Part shown: positions 52,740 through 61,943 of the stretch, one piece after another
How positions within the stretch are numbered: position 1 is the first letter of the stretch
How the letters are laid out: each line of letters opens with the position of its first letter
NCBI RefSeq assembly: GCF_003076455.1
Contig: NZ_CP020918.1
Location: forward strand, 558,001 to 622,000
Direction of reading: 5' to 3'
Length of the DNA stretch: 64,000 nt
DNA from: Flavobacterium faecale
GTDB taxonomy: Bacteria > Bacteroidota > Bacteroidia > Flavobacteriales > Flavobacteriaceae
Translations under genes and position numbers: made by a program
Notes under the pieces: model-generated
The model's database searches: none
What the model was told of the DNA's origin: nothing
The model's input: only the letters and a program-made list of their open reading frames with translations

Positions 52740-53230
52740 GAATAGATTTATTTGAGTGAAGAATTATGATTAACGATTTTTCATTATTTATCTTACCTCT
52801 ATGGACACTAAGAATATTGATTTTTGATTAACGAACTTTGATTAACGATTGTTGATTAACGATTTTTGATTTTACCCCTAAGTCGAAAATGCACAAAGAA
52901 TGAATTGATTTTTGATTAACGAATTTTGATTAAAGATTTTTGATTTTACCCCTAAGTCGAAAATGCACAAAGAATGAATTGATTTTTAATTAACGAATTT
53001 TGATTAAAGATCTTTGATTTTTGATTTTACCACAAATACACAAAGAATGTATTGATTTTTGATTAAATATTTTCGACTAACAATTTTTGATTCTACCGCA
53101 AGTCGCAAATGCATAAAGAATGCACTGATTTTTGATTAAAGATTGCCAATTTCTGATTTTTGAAATTTGATATTGACCGTTGACTTTTGACTTTTGACCG
53201 TTGATTTTTGATCCTTGATCTTTGATTTTT
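52740..53230. repeat. Degenerate TTTTTGATTAACGA minisatellite
   Basis: About 490 bp of loosely tandem units. GATTTTTGATTAACGA and GATTAAAGATTTTTGATTTT alternate with a fixed block CCCCTAAGTCGAAAATGCAC (present twice exactly, with a degenerate third copy near 53096) followed by AAAGAATG. It ends as a run of TTTGACTTTTGACCGTTGA. No gene. Confidence 0.75.
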
Positions 53231-53234
53231 GATC

Positions 53235-54599
53235 TTACTCCGTACACTCAATTGGGAACAATGTCTCATCATGCTGCGAAATATCCAATCCAACACCTTC
53301 AGACTCTTCAGAAACGCGCATTGGAATCATTCTGTTTGTGATTTTGAACAATATATAAGCACCAAAAAAAGTAAAAATAGAGACCAAAACCAAGGCCATC
53401 ATGTGGTGACCAAAAACACTCCAACCACCGTGAAGTAAACTCGCATCTTCACCATGAGCAAAAATTGCCGTTAAAATCATTCCCATAATTCCGCCTACAC
53501 CATGACAAGCAAAAACGTCAAGAGTATCATCAATTTTTCGCAACAAACTAGAGTGCACCAAATAGTTGGAAACGATAGCAGTTATAAAACCAAAAAACAT
53601 ACTCTCGGGCACAGATACATAACCTGCGGCAGGCGTGATAGAAACCAAGCCTACAACCGCTCCTATACAGGCACCCAAAGCAGAAACCTTTCTTCCATTT
53701 AAACGATCATAGAAAATCCACGTTAACATAGCAGCAGCCGACGCTGTAGTTGTTGTAGCAAATGCCATTGCTGCTACACCATTTGCTTCTAATGATGAAC
53801 CGGCATTAAAGCCAATCCACCCAAACCACAACATTCCCGTTCCTAACAATACAAACGGAATATTGGTTGGTACATGACTACTATTATTTCGTTTCCCCAA
53901 AACGATTACACCTGCAAGTGCGGCAAAACCTGCACTCATATGCACAACGGTTCCTCCAGCAAAATCTTTGACACCAAAATAAGATCCCAGAATTCCGGTA
54001 GGATACCAAACGGCATGGCAAAGGGGTGCGTATATAAAAATCGTAAATAAGCAGATAAAAAGTAAATAGGAAATAAAACGAACACGCTCTGCAAACGAAC
54101 CTGTAATAATTGCTGGAGCAATAACAGCAAATTTCATTTGAAAAAGTGCAAAGAGCATGAATGGTACCGTAGAAGCAATTTGTTTATGAGGCAAAATACC
54201 AACATAGTCCATAAACGTGAACGAAGTTGGATCGCCTATAAAACTATAAAAACCATCCCCAATCGTAATCCCAAGAGGTTCTCCAAAAGCCAAGCTAAAG
54301 CCAACTACCACCCAGATAAGGGTTACAACACCCATGCAAATAAAACTTTGTAGCATGGTCGAAATCACATTTTTTTTACCAACCATACCGCCATAAAAAA
54401 ATGAAAGCCCTGGCGTCATGATCAACACCAAGCAGCAAGAGGTAAGCATCCAAGCCACATCTGCGGGTACAATATGGTCTAATGTTCCAAATTGTGACAA
54501 AATAGCATCTGTGCTTGTTACCGCAGGCCAAAAAAGACCCGTAATACATATCAAACTAATAATTGCAAAGGAAATTACCCAACGTCTCTCTATTTTCAT
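53235..54599 (-). CDS. Ammonium transporter
   Basis: 454 residues, about 11-12 membrane helices. Amt/MEP family: ADVAWMLTSCCLVLIMTPGLSFFYGGMVGKKN, DFAGGTVVHMSAGFAALAGV (pore histidine), GWIGFNAGSS and DVFACHGVGGIMG (second pore histidine). It conducts NH4+/NH3 inward. No adjacent glnK/PII gene is seen, although such genes often accompany amtB. A TAACTTTG -7 element lies at 54631-54638. N-terminal signal-like helix is part of the family pattern. Confidence 0.94.
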   Translation of the reverse strand: MKIERRWVISFAIISLICITGLFWPAVTSTDAILSQFGTLDHIVPADVAWMLTSCCLVLIMTPGLSFFYGGMVGKKNVISTMLQSFICMGVVTLIWVVVGFSLAFGEPLGITIGDGFYSFIGDPTSFTFMDYVGILPHKQIASTVPFMLFALFQMKFAVIAPAIITGSFAERVRFISYLLFICLFTIFIYAPLCHAVWYPTGILGSYFGVKDFAGGTVVHMSAGFAALAGVIVLGKRNNSSHVPTNIPFVLLGTGMLWFGWIGFNAGSSLEANGVAAMAFATTTTASAAAMLTWIFYDRLNGRKVSALGACIGAVVGLVSITPAAGYVSVPESMFFGFITAIVSNYLVHSSLLRKIDDTLDVFACHGVGGIMGMILTAIFAHGEDASLLHGGWSVFGHHMMALVLVSIFTFFGAYILFKITNRMIPMRVSEESEGVGLDISQHDETLFPIECTE

Positions 54600-54630
54600 T
54601 ATTTTTATTTTACCCCGTTAATTTAGGGGG

Positions 54631-54638
54631 CAAAGTTA
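54631..54638 (-). promoter_or_regulatory. -7 element of the ammonium transporter gene
   Basis: TAACTTTG on the minus strand, exact TAnnTTTG, about 32 bp before the start codon. Confidence 0.4.
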
Positions 54639-54969
54639 AAAAATATTTATTTTTTCCGGATAAAACCAGCGAAATTCGACCCATATCCGCCAATTAAAAT
54701 CAATTCAATAAAAGACAACCCTATTGACTAATTTTCGATGCATAAAAAACAAACATTTTGTGATTTTTTTGAGAATACGATTATTATCATTTTCTCATCA
54801 AAAAAAAGACTACACTTTATCTTAAAAATTCCTTAACAAATTCACACCTTTTACAATAAAAGGTATGATTATTGAAACAAAGACACCTAAGGATTATTAA
54901 AAAAATGCTAAATTCGATAGAATATTAATGTATTTTTACCCTAGATTTATTGACACAACCAGAAGACCT
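54639..54969. other. Divergent intergenic region
   Basis: About 330 bp between the ammonium transporter and L,D-transpeptidase genes, AT-rich. An ATG at 54928 is in frame with the latter but lies before the signal peptide and is not used. No repeat recognised. Confidence 0.35.
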
Positions 54970-56583
54970 ATGAAAAAGTTGACCGCATTGTCCTATTATT
55001 TCCTAATTGCAACCCTATTATTGGTAGCGTCTTGCAAAAAATTCACTGACCAAACCGGCGTTACAGATCTAGATGAAGTACCAGAGGAAGTAATCCCATC
55101 ATTCGATAGTACCCTTGTAGCAACATTTTTTCAAAAACACCCGTTACTTGACAAATATCAAGACGAGGTACGTAGCCTATACCGCAAACACCACTATAAT
55201 TACGTTTGGTATGACAAAAATGGCGTAAATGAATTTGGAAGTCTATTGCACAATAAGATCATCAATATCGAAGATGAAGGTGTACTAACCGCAATTCCAT
55301 ACCGTCAAAAATTGGATTCAATTTATGAGAATCCTGCTCAAAAAGAGCCAAACGTAACTACAGAACTACTTAATAGCTCCATGTATTTCTTCTATGTTGA
55401 TAAGGTATACCAAGGATTGGACAGCGCAAAAACCAAAGAAATGGAATGGTTCCTGCCTCGCGACAAACAAACATATGGTCAATACTTAGATTCCCTTATT
55501 GTCAACCCTGGCTTAATCAAGAATAACGACAAAGGACTTTTTGCACAATACTATTTATTGAAAAAAGTTTTAAAAGACTATCGAAAAATAGAAAAAAAAG
55601 GCGGTTGGGATACTATTGTCATGGATTCAAAATCGCTGAATGTTGGTGACAGCGCCGTAGCCATCACGCAGTTACGAAACCGCTTGTTTGCCTCTGGCGA
55701 ACTTGCTACCAACTCCAAAAGCGCAGTCTATGATGACGAGTTAGGTCAAGCAGTGTTGAAATTTAAGAAAGCCAACCGCAATTCTGCCAGTACCATCATC
55801 CTGCCGTCACACGTCAAAGTCCTGAACATATCTGTCACTGAACGTATCAAAACACTGGTAGTAAACATGGAACGTTGCCGATGGATCCCAAAAGACATCA
55901 CCAATGCCAAAGAAGTGATAGCAGTAAACATTCCAGCCTATGAGCTTACGTATTTCAAAAATGGCAAACCAGCCTTCAAATCCAATGTTGTTGTTGGTAA
56001 AACACTAAACAAAACTGTGATTTTTAGCGCTCCAATGCGTTACATCGTTTTCAGCCCGTATTGGAACGTACCTTACAGCATTCTTAAAAACGAAATCAAA
56101 CCTGGTATTGCCAGAGACCCTAATTATCTTGCCAAACACAATATGGAATGGAACGGAAACAGCGTTCGTCAAAAACCGGGTTCCCGAAATTCACTAGGAT
56201 TAGTAAAGTTTTTGTTCCCGAACTCCAACTCCATCTACCTACACGATACACCTAGCAAATACTTGTTTAGCCGTCGTGATCGCGCGTTCAGCCACGGTTG
56301 CATACGTGTAGAAAAACCAAAAGAGTTGGCCGAAGTCTTGCTTCAAGACGAACCAAAATGGACCGCTGAAAAAATTGGTGAAGCCATGCATGGCGGAAAA
56401 GAAGTTTGGCATACATTAAAAAATAAAATTCCGGTCTATATTGGGTATTTCACGGCTTGGGTAGACACAGAAGGAAATTTGCAATTTTATGAAGATGTAT
56501 ATGAACGCGACCAACCACTAGCCAACTTATTGTTCGAAAAGAAATCTGAAAAATTAGAAGCAGAAAATTCCGATTCCAAATAA
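54970..56583 (+). CDS. L,D-transpeptidase (YcbB-like) lipoprotein
   Basis: 537 residues from the ATG at 54970; an upstream ATG at 54928 adds 14 polar residues before the signal. Lipobox Cys at about 22 (LVASCKKF). A scaffold domain and a peptidoglycan-binding segment (LNVGDSAVAITQLRNRLFASGEL, about 220) come before the YkuD catalytic domain, with VVGKTLNKTVIFSAPMRYIVFSPYWNVPYSI and the active site SHGCIRVEKP (His442, Cys444). It forms 3-3 crosslinks or attaches proteins in the cell wall, acting in the periplasm from the outer face of the inner membrane or from the outer membrane. Monocistronic. Confidence 0.9.
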   Translation: MKKLTALSYYFLIATLLLVASCKKFTDQTGVTDLDEVPEEVIPSFDSTLVATFFQKHPLLDKYQDEVRSLYRKHHYNYVWYDKNGVNEFGSLLHNKIINIEDEGVLTAIPYRQKLDSIYENPAQKEPNVTTELLNSSMYFFYVDKVYQGLDSAKTKEMEWFLPRDKQTYGQYLDSLIVNPGLIKNNDKGLFAQYYLLKKVLKDYRKIEKKGGWDTIVMDSKSLNVGDSAVAITQLRNRLFASGELATNSKSAVYDDELGQAVLKFKKANRNSASTIILPSHVKVLNISVTERIKTLVVNMERCRWIPKDITNAKEVIAVNIPAYELTYFKNGKPAFKSNVVVGKTLNKTVIFSAPMRYIVFSPYWNVPYSILKNEIKPGIARDPNYLAKHNMEWNGNSVRQKPGSRNSLGLVKFLFPNSNSIYLHDTPSKYLFSRRDRAFSHGCIRVEKPKELAEVLLQDEPKWTAEKIGEAMHGGKEVWHTLKNKIPVYIGYFTAWVDTEGNLQFYEDVYERDQPLANLLFEKKSEKLEAENSDSK

Positions 56584-56587
56584 CGAT

Positions 56588-56680
56588 CTGTCCCGCTCTA
56601 CGCATTATCTTTTTCTTTGGCCTTAACGCACTGTGCGCAAAAGGCCAAAGAAAAAGGATAATTTGCTGCGATCGGGGCTA
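56588..56680. repeat. Flavobacterial interspersed palindromic element
   Basis: CTGTCCCGCTCTACGCATTATC, then a large hairpin (TTTTTCTTTGGCC / GGCCAAAGAAAAA), then ATCGGGGCTA at the end. The ends match 20578 and 43284; the hairpin differs. Confidence 0.7.
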
Positions 56681-56814
56681 TTCTAAAACATCTTTTTCTT
56701 ATTACAACATCAAACATTGGTATGCAGATAAAACGGATGTGCAATTGCAAAAATAAGGATAAAAACAGATTTTTTTTCATTTTGACTACCTGACTTCGCA
56801 GCAACCTGACGAAA

Positions 56815-56853
56815 CAAAAAAAGCAGTCTAATTTTTAATTAGACTGCTTTTTT
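56815..56853 (-). terminator. Terminator of the hibernation-factor gene
   Basis: AAAAAAGCAGTCTAAT / ATTAGACTGCTTTTTT hairpin with T-runs on both strands, 37 bp past the stop at 56890. Confidence 0.85.
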
Positions 56854-56889
56854 CTGAATTTATAATTGACTTTAAATATTCTCTTTTAT

Positions 56890-57204
56890 TTAGTGTGCTT
56901 TCTGTTTTTCAAAAACAGTTGTCATAGCACTTTTTATTTTATCTGCAGCTAAGAAAAATGCTTTCTCAATAGAATCTGCATGTGCTGTAACTGCAATTGG
57001 TTGTAATCCTGCAGGACGAGCTTCAATTACGCATCTTTTATCATCTACGCCACTTTTAGCACTATTTTCGTCACCTAAATGAACTTCAAATCGGGTTATT
57101 TTATCTTCAAAACGAGCCAATGATTTTTCTAATTCGGCTGTAAAATAAGTTTCTAATCTTTCGTGTCCTTCTATATTTTTGTCGGTATTGAATTGTATTT
57201 TCAT
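56890..57204 (-). CDS. Ribosome hibernation-promoting factor, short type
   Basis: 104 residues from the ATG at 57204; an ATG at 57255 lies 17 codons upstream, and a TAAATTTG -7 element at 57231-57238 falls between the two, which rules the upstream start out. HPF/YfiA fold: MKIQFNTDKNIEGHERLETYFTAELEKSLARFEDKITRFEVHL and CVIEARPAGLQPIAVTAHADSIEKAFFLAADKI. There is no C-terminal dimerisation domain. It binds the 30S decoding region and inactivates ribosomes in stationary phase. Confidence 0.92.
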   Translation of the reverse strand: MKIQFNTDKNIEGHERLETYFTAELEKSLARFEDKITRFEVHLGDENSAKSGVDDKRCVIEARPAGLQPIAVTAHADSIEKAFFLAADKIKSAMTTVFEKQKAH

Positions 57205-57230
57205 ATGTATTATTGTTTTTTGATATATCT

Positions 57231-57238
57231 CAAATTTA
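57231..57238 (-). promoter_or_regulatory. -7 element of the hibernation-factor gene
   Basis: TAAATTTG on the minus strand, 27 bp upstream of the chosen start and inside the rejected longer frame. Confidence 0.5.
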
Positions 57239-57255
57239 GCAAAATTATTCGGCAA

Positions 57256-57601
57256 AAAATAGGGATTTAGTAAAAAATTATGAAATGAAAAACCAAAAAA
57301 GTAAACTAAAACTACTTAACTGCTTAAAATCGTGCGAACAGTGTTTTTTTATTAGACAAAGACTTTATTTAATCTCTTCGACAATTAAAAATTAGATAGG
57401 ATATAGCTAATTCAATCACGCCTTTTAACCTTTAAGACTTTAAGTAATTGCCTAATATTAAAAAACTGAATTACAAAGTTTACTTTCACATATATACACA
57501 AGTCAAACATGATAAAAGCGATCTATCAACTGAGTATTTTCCGCTAAAAACAAATAGTACACCATTTTGCAACAGAAGTAAGAGACCATATCTTAGAACC
57601 A
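57256..57601. other. Intergenic region
   Basis: About 345 bp, AT-rich. The 74-codon plus-strand frame at 57448 has no family features and is not called. Nothing recognised. Confidence 0.35.
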
Positions 57602-58129
57602 CTACAAATTCAATTGATACAATAAGGTACCATCATTGTATTTGCTTTGCATCGACACTTTACAAAAATTAAATTTTTGTAATAAGCCTATTGACTGCAA
57701 ATTGTCTTGATGTACAAAAGCTTCAATATTTTGCAAACGAACAGTCTCATGAGCATAAGACAATACCATGGCTACGGCTTCACTCATTATACCTAAACGA
57801 TGATAGCTTGGTAAAAGTTCATACCCCATTTCGCAAGTGTCAGGCTTATTTTCTACTTTAAAAAGACAAATGGTCCCAATTATTTTTTTGGTTGCGATTA
57901 ATTCTATTGCCCAATAGTTTAGCTTTTCACTTTTGACTATTTCTATTGTATTAGTAATAAACTCCTTAGCATCTTCTAAAGTCAGACAAGGTTTTCTGTT
58001 CAAATATTTATTTACAACTTCATCTGTCCTGAGCAAGAATATTTCTTGCAGATCGTAATCTGACAAGGGTCGAAGGACCAAACGATCGGATTTAAAATTT
58101 GGAAAAGTGGTAGCAGTGCTGTTCTTCAT
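57602..58129 (-). CDS. GNAT acetyltransferase (RimJ/RimL type)
   Basis: 175 residues from the ATG at 58129, giving the family-typical start NFKSDRLVLRPLSDYDLQEIF. GNAT core: LNYWAIELIATKKIIGTICLFKVE, EMGYELLPSYHRLGIMSEAVAMVLSYA (acetyl-CoA loop, although the usual Q/RxxGxG/A is altered to HRLGIM), and VRLQNIEAFVHQDNLQSIGLLQKFNF. It acetylates an unknown amine, perhaps a protein N-terminus or antibiotic. First of two unrelated GNAT genes in this accessory stretch. Confidence 0.85.
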   Translation of the reverse strand: MKNSTATTFPNFKSDRLVLRPLSDYDLQEIFLLRTDEVVNKYLNRKPCLTLEDAKEFITNTIEIVKSEKLNYWAIELIATKKIIGTICLFKVENKPDTCEMGYELLPSYHRLGIMSEAVAMVLSYAHETVRLQNIEAFVHQDNLQSIGLLQKFNFCKVSMQSKYNDGTLLYQLNL

Positions 58130-58159
58130 ATTAATCCATGTTGATTGAAAAGATAACAA

Positions 58160-58482
58160 TTGATAGCGCTAAGACCGTTACTATAAAGTCTTAAAAACAA
58201 ATAGTACGATTATAACTATTTCGCAAGAGCAGGACTAATTTCTATCATTTAAAAAGGATAAAGTTGCTTACTCCGAGAAAAACAAAAAAAAAAAGAATTC
58301 CAAAATGCGCTTCAACAAGCTCTAAATCCAACTATAATTAAAGAAATTCTCCTCTAACTAGTTTAATAGCAACATTATGATTGATTACTATGCCGAATCA
58401 CCTACTACTTCCCTACTTTTCCAGAGAAGAAAAAATTTGTTCAAGTTATATGCGACAACAGTAGAAGATAGAAACTGGAATT
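58160..58482. other. Intergenic region between the two GNAT genes
   Basis: About 320 bp, low GC, with an A-run near 58284. No gene or repeat recognised. Confidence 0.35.
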
Positions 58483-59028
58483 TTACACCTTATCTTCAAA
58501 GGTTTTGTTTCTTAAAGACCAATACAGCATATCGTTTTCTGCTTTTACTTGTGTGAAATTAAATTTAGCTAACAGATTAGCAGAGTTTATGTTTTCTCCC
58601 AAACAGCTTGCAGTGATTTCTTTTATAAAATCATTTGAGAAAGCCCACCTTATAATTTCTTTTACTGCCTCTTCAGCATAGCCTTTGCGTCGTTCTTCTT
58701 TAATTATGCCATAACCAATGTCAATATTTCTGTCCTCATAATTAAAACCCTTAAAACCTAAATCACCTATTATTTCTAAAGTATCCCTCTTAACAATCAT
58801 CCAAGATTCAAAACCAGTTGGAGATGGAACTTTTGACAAATTATTAATTATTCTAGGTAAAGTCTCTAGGACATCGTTGTCAGGCCAATTTTTCCCTTTT
58901 TTAAAACTCAACTTCTCCAAATCACTGTAATCACCATGCAACACATTATTACAAATCGGAATTGTAAAGGGAACAAGGAGCAATCTTTCTGTTACTAATT
59001 TATCTATTTTTAGACTTTCTACTTTCAT
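58483..59028 (-). CDS. GNAT acetyltransferase
   Basis: 181 residues. GNAT fold: TERLLLVPFTIPICNNVL start, GFESWMIVKRDTLEIIGDLGFKG, DIGYGIIKEERRKGYAEEAVKEIIRWAF with the acetyl-CoA loop RRKGYA, and KEITASCLGENINSANLLAKFNFTQ. More canonical than the neighbour at 57602. Substrate unknown. Its GC is lower than that of the housekeeping genes nearby, as for the rest of the accessory region. Confidence 0.86.
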   Translation of the reverse strand: MKVESLKIDKLVTERLLLVPFTIPICNNVLHGDYSDLEKLSFKKGKNWPDNDVLETLPRIINNLSKVPSPTGFESWMIVKRDTLEIIGDLGFKGFNYEDRNIDIGYGIIKEERRKGYAEEAVKEIIRWAFSNDFIKEITASCLGENINSANLLAKFNFTQVKAENDMLYWSLRNKTFEDKV

Positions 59029-59215
59029 TATTAAAACAAAATTTTTGATAAAAAATCATAACAATTCCTTTTTATCCTATCGAAATTGAATACTATAGTA
59101 ATTTTACTTTTTTTTAATTGCCTTTTGGAAAACTATATTAAAAAAATAGTCCTACTCCCAGCGGCTTAACGAAAATACTAATTAAAAACGATAACTCCAC
59201 TAATGCCGAAAACCC

Positions 59216-59229
59216 CTTGTAACGGCTGT
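59216..59229. repeat. CTTGTAACGGCTGT motif, copy 1
   Basis: Identical to 63565-63578. Here it continues TATACACAGTG and lies just after the stop of the broken gene at 59247. On the minus strand it reads ATAACAGCCGTTACAAG. Confidence 0.6.
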
Positions 59230-59751
59230 TATACACAGTGCTTTACTCAATAATATTCAATTTTGTATTTATATTTCTCATAACTTTCGTAGCGAAAATT
59301 TAAGTTATTTTTATTTACTGTTTTCTGTATTTCAGAATACACTACGTTAATTGTAGTATCATTTGCACTTCCAATAATTTGATAAGAATACCCTTTTTCT
59401 GAATATTTATAGTTTTCAATAATTGGTTCTTGGGAATTATCACTAAAATTTACTCGTCTAATAATTCGATTCTTTTCATCAAAATAAATTGTGTCTGTTG
59501 AAATGGTCGAGTTTTCATAATCTGGAATTTTGACAGGAAAAAATTCCCAAGAGTTCGTTTTGGAAGTTGTGCTGTTTTTTTCTTTCCTAATTTCACGTAT
59601 AAAACGGATTAATGAGTCAGACTCATATTTAGTTTCTGTTTCAATTCCAGTTTTTGGATTGAAATTGTAAGTTGAAAATGAACGAACTACATATTTTAGC
59701 CCCTTATAAGTTCAGAGTGATATTCTAAATTTCAAATAGTACATTTGAGAT

Positions 59752-60063
59752 ATGAAATACAAGAAATGGAGTTTAGAAGAGAAGTTGGAAATTTTATCTT
59801 CTTGCGAAGATTTAGGCGTTGTAGAAACCTGTCGTAAATACAGTGTTAGTACAGGAAGTTTGTATAGTTGGAAGAAGAAGCATGAAAAACAAGGAGAGGC
59901 AGGCTTAAAAGTTACTTATGACGATCGTAGCAAAGAGTTAAAGCAAGCTGAGGAAGAGAACAGAATTCTACGTAAATTATTAGCTAATAAAGAAATTGAA
60001 CTAGAAATTGGACGTGAACTTTTAAAAAAAAAGTTTGGGACGTCCGATCCAAGAAAGATTTAG
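59752..60063 (+). CDS. IS3-family transposase OrfA
   Basis: 103 residues. Helix-turn-helix of the IS3/IS911 type (SLEEKLEILSSCEDLGVVETCRKYSVSTGSLYSWKKKHEKQG), then a leucine-zipper-like helix (LKQAEEENRILRKLLANKEIELEIGRELLKKKFG). It binds the IS ends. A slippery A AAA AAG (60027-60033) near its end permits a -1 shift into the frame of OrfB. Confidence 0.92.
   Translation: MKYKKWSLEEKLEILSSCEDLGVVETCRKYSVSTGSLYSWKKKHEKQGEAGLKVTYDDRSKELKQAEEENRILRKLLANKEIELEIGRELLKKKFGTSDPRKI
60027..60033 (+). promoter_or_regulatory. Programmed -1 frameshift site
   Basis: A AAA AAG in an A9 run, in phase with OrfA. The -1 frame is open from here through KVWDVRSKKDLVDSICSK... into OrfB, so an OrfAB fusion transposase would be made. 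Confidence 0.75.
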
Positions 60064-60113
60064 TTGATAGTATCTGTAGCAAACATAAAATCAGTAAAAG
60101 CAAAGTCATTTGT

Positions 60114-60959
60114 ATGTTAGGTATGAATCAAAGCAGCTATTACCGAAGGCCAAGTCTTGGCAAAAAAGGTAATAAGCCTAGTGTCTTTACTTATAATAAG
60201 TTCAAGGGAATGGTGAGTCAAGAAACTGTTATAGCATCGGTTAAAGAGATTTTAAGCCATGAGTTTATAGACTGCGGATACCGCTTAATGACTTCTTACT
60301 TACATCGAGATGGATATAAGATTAATCACAAAAAGCTTTACCGAATTATGAAAGAAGAAGGCTTGTTAAAACTCGAAAATAGGATAAACAGGAGTGGTTC
60401 TGGGCGTAAGTTTGTAAAATATAGAAAGGTTATTACTGTTAGGCCGTTTCAGTGTATAGAAATGGATATTAAGATGGTTTGGATTCCTAGTGTAGGTAAA
60501 AATGCCTACTTACTATCAATCATAGACGTTCATACCCGTAGAATTTTAAAAGATTACTTCTCTTTTTCAATAAAACAGAACAAAGTAATAACATTCCTTT
60601 CTGATTTATTTTTAGAATACCAATACCCTGAAAACGTTGTTATTAGAAGTGATAATGGTAGTCAATTTATTGCCAAAAGTGTTCGTGAATACCTAGGTAT
60701 AATAGGTGTTCAGCAGGAATTTACACATGTAGCCACACCTGAAGAAAATGCACATATTGAAGCTTATCATGGAATCCTAAAAAAAGAAGTGTTCCAAAGG
60801 GTTGATTATAGAACTTTTGGAGAAATTGAACAGATATTAAAAAGGTATGTGATTTTCTATAACAATAATAGGCTGCATGGGCTATTAGGACGTATTACAC
60901 CAATGGAAAAATGGAACCAAGATAAAGATCTAATTTTATTGGAAAAATTAACCGCATAA
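60114..60959 (+). CDS. IS3-family transposase OrfB (DDE integrase)
   Basis: 281 residues from the ATG, but its frame is open from the frameshift site at 60030, so the natural product is probably the OrfAB fusion. It has the HTH_21 domain (GYRLMTSYLHRDGYKINHKKLYRIM) and an rve core with all DDE residues: D in CIEMDIKMVW, D in IRSDNGSQF and E in NAHIEAYHG. The frame is intact, so the element may still be mobile. Confidence 0.92.
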   Translation: MLGMNQSSYYRRPSLGKKGNKPSVFTYNKFKGMVSQETVIASVKEILSHEFIDCGYRLMTSYLHRDGYKINHKKLYRIMKEEGLLKLENRINRSGSGRKFVKYRKVITVRPFQCIEMDIKMVWIPSVGKNAYLLSIIDVHTRRILKDYFSFSIKQNKVITFLSDLFLEYQYPENVVIRSDNGSQFIAKSVREYLGIIGVQQEFTHVATPEENAHIEAYHGILKKEVFQRVDYRTFGEIEQILKRYVIFYNNNRLHGLLGRITPMEKWNQDKDLILLEKLTA

Positions 60960-61439
60960 TTAATAATCGAAATTTAGAATAATACTCTTGTTTTATAGGG
61001 GTCAAAACACTACACAAGTATCCTTTGAAACAAAATCTTCACAGTTATATTCTAAAACTCTTTTTGCATTCCTGTATTCGACAAACTGATTTTTATTTCT
61101 ATATGTCTTTAAAATAGTATCAAATTCACCAAAAACAACTTCTTTTGCTAAGTTCCCTGAATTATCAAATGTAGTTTCGCGTACTTTTATTAAGCTATCT
61201 TTTTCACTTTTAAATTCAGTTATTGTTTTGATTTTTTGACCAAAACTTAATATGGTAAAAGAGAAGTGTCGATATGTATGTGATTTTTTTCAGCATTCTG
61301 TATGATGTTTTGCGGCTTGAAGCAGTGGCGCACTTCGTGACTGATTATTTTCGGTTAAGACAAAATTTCTTGCGAAACGTAAACGTGAATTTACCACAAA
61401 ACTAGCAATATTGCTAAATAGCTGTCAGCAATAGTTGTT

Positions 61440-61943
61440 TTACTCACATTTTACAATTTCAATTTTTTTAAGGTATTGTTTACCGGTTTTTCCTTGAAAA
61501 TTTTTTAATCCTTGGTTAGTCAGCTTATTCACTTTACTATATGATGGAATTTTTACAGAATCATTTACCGTTTTTTTAGCAAACTCTAGCAATTCATTAT
61601 ATTTTGATTTCGGAAAAGGCATATACTCAAGTTTATTTCTTTTAACTACGAACTTTATTTCTCCCTTAAACTTGTTATTTTGGTTTTTTAATGAGTCAAA
61701 AAATATAATTAAAGTGTCTTTTTCTGTTTTCCAAATTCCTAGCGAATTGTTATTCTGCATATCACCTTGAAAATTAAGAATCGCATTTCCGTTACAATTT
61801 ACAGTCAAAGTTTTTCTAAACATTCCGTAACTATTAAAGTTAGTTCTGTATTTTCCAATAACGACTTTTTTTGAACATGATATTAAAGTTATAAATAACA
61901 AAAAAAATGTAATTATTATCAAATGCTTTCTCTTCAAGTTCAT
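61440..61943 (-). CDS. Hypothetical lipoprotein
   Basis: 167 residues from the ATG at 61943; the open frame extends 19 codons further, but the signal begins MNLKRKHLIIITFFLLFITLISC, with a lipobox Cys23. The mature part has many Lys and Asn and a probable beta-sandwich pattern (KVVIGKYRTNFNSYGMFRKTLTVNCNGNAIL, LGIWKTEKDTLIIFF), similar to small surface lipoproteins of Bacteroidota. Not recognised as a named family. A CTGACAGC motif lies 11 nt after the stop, as for its neighbours. Very low GC. Confidence 0.7.
   Translation of the reverse strand: MNLKRKHLIIITFFLLFITLISCSKKVVIGKYRTNFNSYGMFRKTLTVNCNGNAILNFQGDMQNNNSLGIWKTEKDTLIIFFDSLKNQNNKFKGEIKFVVKRNKLEYMPFPKSKYNELLEFAKKTVNDSVKIPSYSKVNKLTNQGLKNFQGKTGKQYLKKIEIVKCE

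Larger units (their letters stand above)
59697..61005 (+). mobile_element. IS3-family insertion sequence (IS150-like)
   Basis: About 1309 bp. Imperfect terminal inverted repeats of about 35 bp: TAGCCCCTTATAAG...AGAGTGATATTC at the left and, reversed, TGACCCCTATAAAAC...AGAGTATTATTC at the right, both ending in TAAATTTC inside. It encodes OrfA (59752-60063) and OrfB (60114-60959). It lies in a secreted-protein gene. No obvious 3-5 bp target duplication is visible; ends are set by the inverted repeats. Confidence 0.88.
59247..61296 (-). pseudogene. Secreted hypothetical protein broken by an IS and a frameshift
   Basis: The two halves flank the IS3-family element. The N-terminal half (61296 to about 61006) starts MLKKITYIS and has a signal peptide; translation continues as TILSFGQKIKTITEFKS only if one T is removed from the T4 run at 61257-61260, so it carries a +1 frameshift. 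It ends NCEDFVSKDTCVVF at the IS. The C-terminal half (about 59696 to 59247) continues KYVVRSFSTYNFNPKTGIETE... and ends YEKYKYKIEYY with a TGA at 59247; all of it is open. The joined protein would be about 250 residues, exported, with no recognised domain. Confidence 0.75.
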
